A stretch of DNA of 12,694 nucleotides. Source: Pseudomonadota bacterium (GTDB taxonomy: Bacteria > Bdellovibrionota_C > UBA2361 > OMII01). The stretch's first letter is position 1. Every line of letters starts with the position of its first letter. Positions 7,276-12,694 of this stretch are shown piece after piece. The stretch spans positions 1-12,694 of the forward strand of contig JAIXPR010000366.1 in the NCBI GenBank assembly GCA_027486155.1. The letters run 5' to 3'. Below the pieces are notes generated by a model, which saw only the letters and a list, made by a program, of their open reading frames with translations, searched no databases and was not told the DNA's origin. The translations under genes and the position numbers were made by a program.

Positions 7276-7294
7276 TCAACGTGGCGCTAGCCGC

Positions 7295-7948
7295 CTAGTC
7301 AGCCGACGGACATAGCTTACGTAGAACGCATCCTCCACATTGTGGCGACCGAGCGCTACACACCCGTCGTCCATGAAAGATCAGTCTGTGATGGAGATTC
7401 CGCCATTCAGATGACGGAAACGCTTTACGTAAATCCTTCTCCACAGCGTCCGGATTTTTACCGCTCGAGAGCCCGAGGCGGTGCGCGAGCCTGAAGATAT
7501 GGGTATCAACGGGAAATGCCGGCACCACACCTTTTTCGGAGAGAATGACATTCGCGGTTTTATTCCCTACACCCGGTAGAGAGGTGAGTTCATCATGAGA
7601 GTCCGGTACTTTCGACTGAAAACGCTCAACAGCCTCTTTGCCGGTGGCGATAAGGTTTTTTGATTTCGTTTTATAGTAATTGATCGGGCGAATGATCCGC
7701 TCTACGTCGGAGAGCTTCGCCTCCGAGAGCGCCTTGAATGTTGGATACGCTTTAAAAAGCTCCGGTGTTACTTGGTTAACCTTCTTGTCCGTGCACTGCG
7801 CGGAGAGCATGACCGCGATAAGAAGTTGGCACTCGTTCGTAAAGTCGAGTTCGGAGTGTGGATCAGGATAGAGCTCCGCGAGGGCTTGGAGGAGAAATTG
7901 TCTCTTCTTGGGGGTCATGAGGGAGGGTTCTACAGCGTGGCGGCGCAT
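7295..7948 (-). CDS. nth: Endonuclease III (DNA glycosylase/AP lyase)
   Basis: Base-excision repair enzyme that removes oxidised pyrimidines and cuts the abasic site. The 217 residues match E. coli Nth closely in length and layout. The helix-hairpin-helix reads LPGVGNKTA with the catalytic Lys130, and the catalytic aspartate is Asp148 in PVDTHIFRLAHRLGL. The iron-sulfur cluster ligands are C197-x6-C204-x2-C207-x5-C213, the exact family spacing for a [4Fe-4S] cluster. A second in-frame ATG 10 codons in (first base 7918) gives an N-terminus MTPKKRQFLLQAL that aligns better with E. coli Nth, so the first ten residues may not be translated. Neither start has a strong ribosome binding site. Confidence 0.97.
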   Translation of the reverse strand: MRRHAVEPSLMTPKKRQFLLQALAELYPDPHSELDFTNECQLLIAVMLSAQCTDKKVNQVTPELFKAYPTFKALSEAKLSDVERIIRPINYYKTKSKNLIATGKEAVERFQSKVPDSHDELTSLPGVGNKTANVILSEKGVVPAFPVDTHIFRLAHRLGLSSGKNPDAVEKDLRKAFPSSEWRNLHHRLIFHGRRVCSARSPQCGGCVLRKLCPSAD

Positions 7949-8050
7949 GCCTGCAAGCGGGGCGGAGGAATAAACGGTGCCTGTTTAGGCTTAAGAACCC
8001 GGGAGGGCTGTACATCGGCCTCAGGGAGGGGGGCTTTCTAGCCCTTACCA

Positions 8051-8080
8051 TTCAATTACCCATCACCTTCGTTTTATGCT
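8051..8080 (+). promoter_or_regulatory. Candidate smpB promoter
   Basis: TTCAAT (8051-8056) and TATGCT (8075-8080) are separated by 18 nt and stand just upstream of smpB. A start about 7 nt after the -10 would leave a leader of only about ten bases before ATG 8096. No purine-rich ribosome binding site is seen at the normal distance (AAGG at 8081-8084 is 11 nt away), which fits a near-leaderless message. Matches to consensus are moderate. Confidence 0.4.
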
Positions 8081-8095
8081 AAGGTCCCCCTCCTT

Positions 8096-8551
8096 ATGGC
8101 TGAAGAGGTAAAGGTCCTAGCCGCCAACAGAAGGGCGCGCTTTGACTACCACATCCTGGATACGTTTGAGGCTGGTATGGTTCTGACCGGCGCTGAGATT
8201 AAATCCATGCGTCTGGGTGAGATGTCCATCAGTGAGGCCTACGTGCGTCCGCAGCGAGGGGAGCTCTTCCTCTTGAACGCGCACATTCAGCCGTATTCCC
8301 ATAGCGGGGACAAGGAATACGACCCTCGCAGACCGAGAAAGCTCCTCATGCACCGTAAGGAGATAGATCGGTTGGTCCGGGAGCTTGAAACGAAGGGAAC
8401 GACCATCGTTCCGTTGCAGATTCATCTCAGCAAGGGGCGAGCTAAGCTTCAGATAGGGTTAGGAAAAGGTAAGGCCGCGCCTGATAAGCGGCAGGATATT
8501 AAGAAGCGGGAGACTGACCGAGAAATAGCTCGCGCTATGTCAAAGAGATAG
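8096..8551 (+). CDS. smpB: SsrA-binding protein SmpB
   Basis: Partner of tmRNA in trans-translation. It binds the tRNA-like domain and places it in the A site of stalled ribosomes. The 151-residue length is normal. The N-terminal NRRARFDYHILDTFEAGMVLTGAE, the central YSHSGDKEYDPRRPRKLL and the basic C-terminus with GKGKAAPDKRQDIKKRE are all diagnostic. The C-terminal tail, which enters the mRNA channel, is intact (KKRETDREIARAMSKR). The gene is followed on the same strand by ssrA 468 nt later, a common pairing of protein and RNA partners. The start ATG has no clear Shine-Dalgarno sequence. Confidence 0.98.
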   Translation: MAEEVKVLAANRRARFDYHILDTFEAGMVLTGAEIKSMRLGEMSISEAYVRPQRGELFLLNAHIQPYSHSGDKEYDPRRPRKLLMHRKEIDRLVRELETKGTTIVPLQIHLSKGRAKLQIGLGKGKAAPDKRQDIKKRETDREIARAMSKR

Positions 8552-8553
8552 AG

Positions 8554-8675
8554 TAACTACTCACCAGTTTTTAGGGGAGGTATGCCGATGTCTTCAACTC
8601 CTCGAAGTTTTCATGCTGGTTCATTCTTTCTTGTCATCCCCTGATCGGGGATGCGTATCTTGGGGTGAGTAGTTA
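8554..8675. repeat. 12-bp inverted repeat just after smpB
   Basis: TAACTACTCACC (8554-8565) is exactly complementary to GGTGAGTAGTTA (8664-8675). The enclosed 98 nt contain the 7-bp hairpin CATCCCC/GGGGATG (8635-8653). The left arm starts 2 nt after the smpB stop, so the structure would form in the 3' end of the smpB transcript. There is no T-run, so any role in termination would not be the classic intrinsic type. Confidence 0.6.
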
Positions 8676-8708
8676 GTGTTGTCACCCCCGATTTGCTCCG
8701 CAAATCGA

Positions 8709-8861
8709 CCCCTTAGGAAGCGAGGCAAAACCTATTAGGAGTCTAATTGTGGACCCTGAAACGTGAACGTGCTCGTGCTCGTAAACGTTAACGTACCCGA
8801 AAACATTGATTTTTTATTCCGGGTACGTTCACGTGGAGTTTTGCCTCGCTTCCCTTAGGGG
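8709..8861. repeat. Large imperfect inverted repeat with one expanded arm
   Basis: Perfect paired segments, from outside in, are 8718-8731 with 8838-8851 (14 bp), 8761-8770 with 8825-8834 (10 bp) and 8790-8799 with 8820-8829 (10 bp, overlapping on the right). The outermost CCCCTTAGG / CCCTTAGGGG segments pair approximately. Compared with the right arm, the left arm carries two extra blocks: about 29 nt at 8732-8760 (3 nt in the right arm) and 24 nt at 8768-8791. The loop is 20 nt and A/T-rich (8800-8819). It looks like a decaying mobile or dispersed element. Confidence 0.65.
8762..8797 (+). repeat. Degenerate CGTNNN hexamer run
   Basis: Six consecutive hexamers begin with CGT: CGTGAA, CGTGCT, CGTGCT, CGTAAA, CGTTAA and CGTACC. 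The first and last are also present, inverted, in the right arm of the surrounding inverted repeat, but the four in between are not, so the run appears to have expanded inside one arm. In one frame it would read as Arg alternating with Lys, Glu or Ala, but no start codon or ribosome binding site leads into it. Confidence 0.65.
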
Positions 8862-8924
8862 TGATGACGGGAAAGAGCTCGTCGCGCTTGCGTACGGATG
8901 ACGCTGCGTAGTGACAAAAAATGC

Positions 8925-8966
8925 GATCGATCTGATGATATATGGCTTGATCGGTCTTATGATATA
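8925..8966 (+). promoter_or_regulatory. Tandem 18-nt repeat upstream of ssrA
   Basis: GATCGATCTGATGATATA (8925-8942) recurs at 8949-8966 with 16 of 18 bases the same, at a 24-nt step. The second copy runs into TATAAAG, and TATAAA at 8963-8968 is a plausible -10 for the precursor tmRNA. No good -35 is found 16-18 nt upstream. The repeats may be two protein-binding sites or duplicated promoter cores. The function is inferred from position only. Confidence 0.5.
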
Positions 8967-8975
8967 AAGAGAGCG

Positions 8976-8993
8976 GCACCGGAATTCCGGTGC
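8976..8993. promoter_or_regulatory. 18-nt perfect palindrome followed by T-rich tract, before ssrA
   Basis: GCACCGGAATTCCGGTGC is fully self-complementary: as RNA, a 7-bp GC-rich stem with an AATT loop, followed by TTCAATTTTT (8994-9003). It could be an intrinsic terminator that isolates ssrA from upstream transcription, an operator for a dimeric regulator, or the 5' hairpin of the precursor tmRNA if transcription starts near 8975. The mature 5' end of ssrA is 26 nt downstream. Confidence 0.55.
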
Positions 8994-9019
8994 TTCAATT
9001 TTTAAAGGTAACTTCATAC

Positions 9020-9417
9020 GGGGGTGTAAAGGTTTCGACGGGATTCACAAAGGATAAGTTTGCACGTCCAGGGTCCGATGGCCTGGTAAAAAATCGGAAA
9101 AGAATAACTGCAAAAAATAATGTTATTCACGCTAACTTCTCACGCCCTGCATACGCAATGGCTGCTTAGTTAGCACCAGACTAGCCACCACAAGTGCCTA
9201 GTCGGCTGATAGGGAACGCGCCCGTAATTCCTTAAAAGCTTAACTTTCTCGGGCTACTCGTCCACTCGCGCTGCGGGGTGTACGGGGAAGCAAACAGGAG
9301 CTGGTCGGTGATAGCTGTGTACGTTGACGCTATGCCGATGAGATTTTCAACGTACTAAACGTGTAGAGAGCTCTTCTAATGGCTTCTCGGACGGGGGTTC
9401 GATTCCCCCCACCTCCA
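9020..9417 (+). ncRNA. ssrA: Transfer-messenger RNA (tmRNA), one-piece form
   Basis: The tmRNA rescues stalled ribosomes and tags the incomplete protein for proteolysis. The 5' end GGGGGTG (9020-9026) pairs over 7 bp with CACCTCC (9410-9416), including the G3-U70-type wobble (9022 with 9414) that is the alanine identity signal. The T arm is 9393-9409, with loop TTCGATT. The hallmark GTAAAGGTTTCGACGGG lies near the 5' end. The order is that of an unpermuted molecule: 5' tRNA half, tag frame, pseudoknots, 3' tRNA half. The discriminator is A9417 and the genome continues with TTT, so the CCA tail is not encoded and must be added by tRNA nucleotidyltransferase. The length is about 398 nt before CCA addition. 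Its protein partner smpB is upstream on the same strand. Confidence 0.97.
9131..9169 (+). other. tmRNA tag frame, ANFSRPAYAMAA
   Basis: The resume codon is most likely GCT at 9131. It is followed by eleven more codons and TAG (9167-9169), giving ANFSRPAYAMAA after the alanine brought by the tmRNA itself. The final AA fits recognition by ClpXP-type proteases; most known tags end LAA, so AMAA is a conservative variant. The placement of the resume codon is inferred from the frame that ends in MAA before a stop; no other frame gives a tag-like ending. Confidence 0.85.
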
Positions 9418-9442
9418 TTTTTTCCGCTCGGCGCTCGGGCCC

Positions 9443-9458
9443 AGGGGCTGCTGCCCCT
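9443..9458 (+). terminator. Possible ssrA downstream hairpin
   Basis: AGGGGC and GCCCCT pair perfectly around TGCT, 26 nt beyond the tmRNA end. Only CTTGCTC follows, so there is no proper U-tract. It may be a weak terminator or a chance hairpin. Confidence 0.3.
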
Positions 9459-9516
9459 CTTGCTCGCCATGGCTCGCGTCACCCTGCTGGTTGGTTCGAA
9501 TTAGCGTATACCATGT

Positions 9517-9655
9517 CCACACTTCGCCCCTTCGGGGCTACGTGTGGCAAGCTACTCGTGCGTCATGTAATATAATTTGAGGGGCGAAGTGTGTCCCCCG
9601 TAGCTTTAGCGAAGGGGGGCGGTAAATCCCTGGTGCTTTTTCCTTCGGGGCTACG
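9517..9655. repeat. Cluster of CTTCGGGGCTACG-type repeats and inverted copies
   Basis: CACACTTCGCCCCT (9518-9531) is exactly inverted at 9580-9593. The first copy also folds locally: CCACAC, then GCCCC-TTC-GGGGC, then GTGTGG, spanning 9517-9547. CCTTCGGGGCTACG occurs directly at 9529-9542 and again at 9642-9655, and a diverged inverted version lies around 9597-9617. Modules shared in both orientations over 140 nt suggest a local expansion of a dispersed repeat rather than one hairpin. Confidence 0.6.
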
Positions 9656-9739
9656 CGCTTCGTCCACCTCGTGGCTCGAATTGGTGAAAACACATCTATC
9701 CCTCGCTCCTCTATCGCCGATCATGCCGGACGATAAAGG

Positions 9740-9771
9740 TTGACACCGATCGGCTCCGTGGATAATCGTCC
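9740..9771 (+). promoter_or_regulatory. Candidate promoter with embedded palindrome for the OYE gene
   Basis: A perfect TTGACA (9740-9745) is followed, after a short 15-nt spacer, by GATAAT (9761-9766). The spacer starts with the palindrome CCGATCGG (9746-9753), and GGACGAT (9728-9734) is inverted as ATCGTCC (9765-9771) around the promoter. A regulator bound there would cover the polymerase site. This fits a repressor-controlled flavoenzyme gene, as nemA is in E. coli, but no regulator gene is in the window. Confidence 0.45.
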
Positions 9772-9798
9772 CGTACGCCTCAAAAACCTGGAGTCTGT

Positions 9799-10893
9799 AT
9801 GGCCAATCTCTTCGAAAAAACTAACTTTGGATCAATCGAACTTGCGAATCGAATCGTGATGGCGCCGCTCACACGGATGCGGAGCTCTCAGCCAGGTAAT
9901 GTGCCGAATGCTTTGATGGCTACCTACTACGCGCAGCGCGCGACCGCGGGGTTGATCGTCTCCGAGGCAACGCAGGTCTCGCAACAAGGGCAGGGCTATC
10001 CTGGAACGCCCGGCATTCATTCTCTTGAGCAAACGGAGGGCTGGAAGCTCATAACCAACGCGGTTCACCAGGCGGGTGGTAAGATCGTGTTACAGCTCTG
10101 GCATGTTGGGCGTATCTCTCACCACTCGCATCAACCGGGTGGATCGTTGCCGGTCGCGCCTTCGGCAATCAAACCGGAGGGCGGAACGTTCTCAGCGGAC
10201 TGGCAGCCGGTAGCTTTTGAAACGCCCCGCGCCCTAGAGACCTCGGAGATTCCAGGTTTAATCGAAGACTTCCGTCGTGCGGCTCTCAACGCGAAGGATG
10301 CGGGGTTCGATGGCGTGGAGGTTCACGGAGCGAACGGGTACCTCCTTGATCAATTCCTTCAAGATGGATCAAATCACCGTACTGATCAGTACGGTGGGTC
10401 GATTGAAAATCGCGCTCGGTTACTTCTTGAGGTGATGGACGCGGTAATTGGCGTCTGGGGAAGTGATCGAGTGGGAGTTCGTCTCTCGCCCTACGGAACC
10501 TTCAACGATATGCGTGACAGCGATCCAGTGAAGCTCTTTACCTATGTCTTGGCACAGCTGTCGCAGCGAGGAATCGCGTACCTTCATCTTATCGAGCCAC
10601 GAAGCTCTGGCGCTGGAGGAGGGGACGACGTTGTTGAGAACGTACCTGACACCGCAGAAGTTTTCCGTGCGGCGTTCAAAGGCTCACTCCTTAGCGCCGG
10701 TGGATATAACGCCGAGACCGCAAAGCAGGTTGTCGCGACGGGGCTCGCGGACGCCGTTGCGTTTGGACGTTTCTATATCTCTAATCCTGACCTCCCTCGA
10801 AAGATTAAAGAGGGAATTCCCTTTACGCCGTATGACCGCGGCACGTTCTACGGTGGGAGTGAGAAGGGATACACGGATTATCCCGGTAGGTGA
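9799..10893 (+). CDS. Old Yellow Enzyme family flavin oxidoreductase / ene-reductase (NemA-like)
   Basis: FMN-dependent, NAD(P)H-using reductase of activated alkenes, nitro compounds and similar electrophiles; a cytoplasmic TIM barrel. At 364 residues it has the usual length. Family features in order are: MAPLTRMRSSQPGNVPN at the FMN site, IVLQLWHVGRISH, the substrate-binding His/Asn pair in VEVHGANGYLLDQFL, then DGSNHRTDQYGGSIENR, and the C-terminal phosphate-binding region SAGGYNAETAKQ to DAVAFGRFYISNPDLP. These place it with the classical OYE/NemA branch, although the physiological substrate cannot be read from sequence. GGAG (9790-9793) is 5 nt before the ATG. The gene stands alone, with long non-coding DNA on both sides, so it is probably a single-gene transcript responding to electrophile stress. 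Confidence 0.95.
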   Translation: MANLFEKTNFGSIELANRIVMAPLTRMRSSQPGNVPNALMATYYAQRATAGLIVSEATQVSQQGQGYPGTPGIHSLEQTEGWKLITNAVHQAGGKIVLQLWHVGRISHHSHQPGGSLPVAPSAIKPEGGTFSADWQPVAFETPRALETSEIPGLIEDFRRAALNAKDAGFDGVEVHGANGYLLDQFLQDGSNHRTDQYGGSIENRARLLLEVMDAVIGVWGSDRVGVRLSPYGTFNDMRDSDPVKLFTYVLAQLSQRGIAYLHLIEPRSSGAGGGDDVVENVPDTAEVFRAAFKGSLLSAGGYNAETAKQVVATGLADAVAFGRFYISNPDLPRKIKEGIPFTPYDRGTFYGGSEKGYTDYPGR

Positions 10894-11231
10894 CGGTTAT
10901 CACGTGTGCTCGAAAAGGGTACGGCCCGCCAGGAGTCGGGCCCTACCAAGTCAACAACATTAGCCGTCTGTTTGCACAATCGCCCTTACAACGACCGTGG
11001 TAATCAAGAGTTATGAAACTAACAGGAAGAGCAACCCTGCGAAGGGACTAGCTTAATGAGAGCCGACTTCTTGCGGTATGTAGTAGAGCAGTTGACTAGC
11101 ATATACGACAGGCGTAGCCTTCCGCTTATCGACCCAGCCGAGCCATAGCCTACCAAGCAACGACTAGACTCGACTTAAGGCCTGATAAATTTATTTATTA
11201 GCTCTCGAAGTTATAGTTATTTGGAGTTGTT
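10894..11231. other. Non-coding stretch before sulP
   Basis: These 338 nt carry one clear structure, the REP-like hairpin at 10918-10947, which may also end the OYE transcript. Otherwise I see no gene. A tiny CCCT-GCGA-AGGG stem lies near 11035-11046. TTGACT (11092-11097) with TAGCCT (11115-11120) is a poor promoter candidate. The stretch 11183-11200 is strongly A/T-rich. GGAG (11223-11226) is the ribosome binding site for ATG 11232. Confidence 0.5.
10918..10947. repeat. Single REP-like hairpin after the OYE gene
   Basis: GGTA-C-GGCCCG pairs with CGGGCC-C-TACC around the 8-nt loop 10929-10936, with one symmetrical C-C mismatch. Read on the minus strand it begins GGTAGGGC and has TCCTG in the loop, like the GGGAGGGC foot and TTCCTG loop of the 1702-1878 element. 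A foot tetranucleotide followed by an imperfect palindrome is the typical REP layout. It may also serve as a terminator, though no T-run follows. Confidence 0.55.
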
Positions 11232-12694
11232 ATGTCAGAGCGATCGGCGGCTTTTACGCCCGCGCCTTCCCATGTTCCTGCGGATGGGCTTAAAGGTCTC
11301 AAAGAGAACTTCCGTAACGAAATAACCTCAGGATTGTTAGTATCGCTCATCGCTCTCCCGCTGTGCTTGGGAATAGCGATGGCGAGTGGTTTCCCAGCGT
11401 TTGGTGGTTTGATTACCGCTATCGTGGGAGGTCTCATCGTAGCTCCTCTTTGTGGCTCTCAGCTCTCAATCAAAGGCCCCGCAGCGGGTCTTATCGCTAT
11501 CGCCATCGCGTCGGTGGAGACGTTGGGGCAGGGGGATGATTTCGCGGGATACCGCTACACCTTGGCGGTCCTGGCGATAGCCGCGGGACTCCAGATAGTT
11601 TTCGCGTTCTTAAAGCTGGGCCGCTTCGGAGATTTCTTCCCAGCTTCCGTTGTGCACGGCATGCTCGCGGCGATAGGAATTATTATCTTTTCCAAACAGA
11701 TACATCCTCTGCTTGGCGTGAAGCCTCTGAGTCAGCACCCAATAGACCTTATTCTTGAGATCCCCCACTCATTGGTCGTTATGAATCCTCGGGTGGCTTT
11801 AGTTGGTGTAACGAGCGTTCTTATTGTCGCACTCGCCCCGATGTTGCTTGGTCGGCTCTCCCGCTACTTCCCTGGTCCACTTTTGGCGGTGTTGGCCGGT
11901 ATCTGCTTCTGTATCTCGTTCGATTTCGCGCATTCTCACAAGTATACCTGGTACTCGGTGGAGTATCCCCTCGATGAGAAGTTCTTGGTTAATCTCCCTA
12001 GCAACTTCGTAGCGGGATTAACGTTCCCCGATTTCTCGAAAGTTCTTTCGAGTACCTCCATTCAGTTTATACTTATGTTCGCTTTGATCGGCTCGATCGA
12101 ATCCCTGTTGACCGTGAAAGCGGTTGATTCAGTTGATCCGTTCAAGCGACGTTCCAATCTTAACAAAGACCTCATGGCTGTAGGCGCGGGAAATCTGGTT
12201 CTCTCCCTGATCGGGGGATTGCCGATGATCTCCGAGGTCGTCCGTTCCTATGCCAACGTCAGCTATGGCGCGAAGACCCGTTGGTCTAACTTTATGCACG
12301 GCGCCTGGCTACTCCTCTTCGCGCTCGTGCTCGCGGACATCATTCATCTCGTTCCTGTGGCCGCCCTCGCGGGGGTTTTGTGTGTAACGGGTTACCGCCT
12401 TGCGGCACCGATTCACTTCAAACACTGCCGAGAGATAGGAAAGGAGCAGTTGTTGGTGTTTCTCTGCACAATCGTCGGGACATTGATGACTGACCTGCTG
12501 GTGGGGGTTTTTATCGGAGTTGGCGTTCAGTACGCATGCTGTCTCTTTATGGGAGCGCCGGTCTCATCGCTCTTCACGGCTGTTGGGCATAGCCACAGCG
12601 AAGCAGATAAAACTAAGTCTATCCGTCTGCCAGCGACCTGCTTCTTCGGTAACGTCATCAGCTTCAAGCGCGTTGTGGACACCATCCAAGACGG
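11232..12694 (+). CDS. SulP family inorganic anion transporter, 3' end outside window
   Basis: Inner-membrane secondary transporter of the SLC26/SulP family, which carries sulfate, bicarbonate or related anions. The frame from ATG 11232 stays open for 487 codons to the window edge. After a ~30-residue cytoplasmic N-terminus come hydrophobic helices in the family pattern: SLIALPLCLGIAMASGFP, then GSQLSIKGPAAGLIAI (the SulP anion-site region), FPASVVHGMLAAIGI, a conserved ESLLTVKAVDSVDPFKRRSN loop, and GLPMISEVVRSYANVSYGAKT. The last visible ~35 residues leave the membrane and probably begin the C-terminal STAS domain, which is cut off. The substrate cannot be decided; the core resembles SulP members from bacteria often proposed to take up bicarbonate with sodium. 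GGAG (11223-11226) supports the start. Confidence 0.94.
   Translation, partial: MSERSAAFTPAPSHVPADGLKGLKENFRNEITSGLLVSLIALPLCLGIAMASGFPAFGGLITAIVGGLIVAPLCGSQLSIKGPAAGLIAIAIASVETLGQGDDFAGYRYTLAVLAIAAGLQIVFAFLKLGRFGDFFPASVVHGMLAAIGIIIFSKQIHPLLGVKPLSQHPIDLILEIPHSLVVMNPRVALVGVTSVLIVALAPMLLGRLSRYFPGPLLAVLAGICFCISFDFAHSHKYTWYSVEYPLDEKFLVNLPSNFVAGLTFPDFSKVLSSTSIQFILMFALIGSIESLLTVKAVDSVDPFKRRSNLNKDLMAVGAGNLVLSLIGGLPMISEVVRSYANVSYGAKTRWSNFMHGAWLLLFALVLADIIHLVPVAALAGVLCVTGYRLAAPIHFKHCREIGKEQLLVFLCTIVGTLMTDLLVGVFIGVGVQYACCLFMGAPVSSLFTAVGHSHSEADKTKSIRLPATCFFGNVISFKRVVDTIQD

Larger units (their letters stand above)
8552..9019. other. smpB-ssrA spacer, palindrome-rich and non-coding
   Basis: No convincing gene is present in these 468 nt. 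The region holds, in order: a 12-bp inverted pair (8554-8565 / 8664-8675); a 7-bp hairpin (8635-8653, loop 8642-8646); an 8-bp hairpin with a 3-nt loop (8689-8707); a large imperfect inverted repeat (8709-8861) with a hexamer run; a tandem 18-nt repeat (8925-8966); and an 18-nt perfect palindrome (8976-8993). The motif GTCAYCCCC occurs at 8633 and 8681, and its relative GGGGTGATGAC occurs inverted at 8858-8868, which suggests several dispersed repeats layered together. Confidence 0.7.
9418..9798. other. Repeat-rich non-coding stretch between ssrA and the OYE gene
   Basis: No credible coding region is seen in these 381 nt. Right after the tmRNA a short T-run (9418-9423) follows the GC-rich T arm, which could help termination. 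A 6-bp hairpin with loop TGCT stands at 9443-9458. A cluster of related inverted and direct repeats occupies 9517-9655. The last 60 nt hold the candidate promoter and ribosome binding site of the next gene. Confidence 0.6.

Noticed and set aside
8588..8644. 18-codon mini frame with a GGAGG site 7 nt upstream, after smpB
   Set aside because: The ribosome binding site is good, but the peptide is very short, ends inside a hairpin repeat, and no regulated gene follows directly. It cannot be separated from chance.
8756..8791. Arg-rich peptide (LKRERARARKR) in the hexamer run
   Set aside because: No start codon or ribosome binding site leads into it and a stop follows; the periodicity is better explained as a nucleotide repeat.
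8554..8861. Possible CRISPR array in the smpB-ssrA spacer
   Set aside because: Repeats are inverted or different from one another, spacing is irregular, and there are no cas genes.
9571..9576. Perfect TATAAT
   Set aside because: No -35 element at a usable distance and no gene begins nearby; it lies inside the repeat cluster.
9832..10068. 78-residue minus-strand frame inside the OYE gene
   Set aside because: A shadow of a well supported flavoenzyme gene with no features of its own.
11013..11051. 12-codon mini frame before sulP
   Set aside because: Weak ribosome binding site, no conserved feature, and isolated in non-coding DNA.

Overview
The window looks like chromosomal core DNA from a Gram-negative bacterium of about 50-55% GC. 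The evidence is a MurA/FabF-type envelope and lipid gene set, an Hda-like DnaA relative, SmpB with a one-piece tmRNA, and a four-helix DUF4239 membrane protein. The prfA-prmC-murA order is familiar from deltaproteobacterial-grade lineages such as Geobacter- and Bdellovibrio-like bacteria. That placement is an inference and I hold it loosely.

Layout. (1) 1-1663: the 3' part of prfA (release factor 1) overlaps prmC, the methyltransferase that modifies the GGQ glutamine of RF1. (2) 1702-1878: a symmetrical element of two opposed hairpins, like a paired REP or MITE, sits between convergent genes. (3) 1881-2183 (minus): an unidentified 100-residue protein. (4) 2354-4405: murA followed 21 nt later by a short DnaA/Hda-like AAA+ ATPase. 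(5) 4604-6105: fabF, coupled by TAATG to an acidic 84-residue protein. (6) 6102-6884 (minus): a DUF4239 membrane protein whose stop overlaps the preceding gene's stop. (7) 7018-7275: a small one-helix membrane protein. (8) 7295-7948 (minus): nth, endonuclease III. (9) 8096-9417: the trans-translation pair smpB and ssrA, separated by 468 nt packed with inverted repeats. (10) 9418-9798: a repeat-rich non-coding stretch. (11) 9799-10893: an Old Yellow Enzyme family oxidoreductase. (12) 10894-11231: non-coding, with one REP-like hairpin. (13) 11232 to the end: a SulP anion transporter cut by the window edge.

How the genes work together. RF1/PrmC and SmpB/tmRNA are the normal and rescue arms of translation termination. 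MurA starts peptidoglycan synthesis and FabF elongates fatty acids. The Hda-like protein probably touches replication control through the sliding clamp.

The most notable points are: MurA carries Asp where most homologues have the catalytic, fosfomycin-reactive Cys; the Hda-like protein has a clamp-binding-type motif at its N-terminus and a second candidate at its C-terminus; the tmRNA tag ends in AMAA and the gene lacks an encoded CCA; and the smpB-ssrA spacer holds a large inverted repeat, one arm of which is expanded by degenerate CGTNNN hexamers, followed by tandem repeats and an 18-nt perfect palindrome in front of ssrA. I found no CRISPR array, transposase, phage gene or clear defence system.
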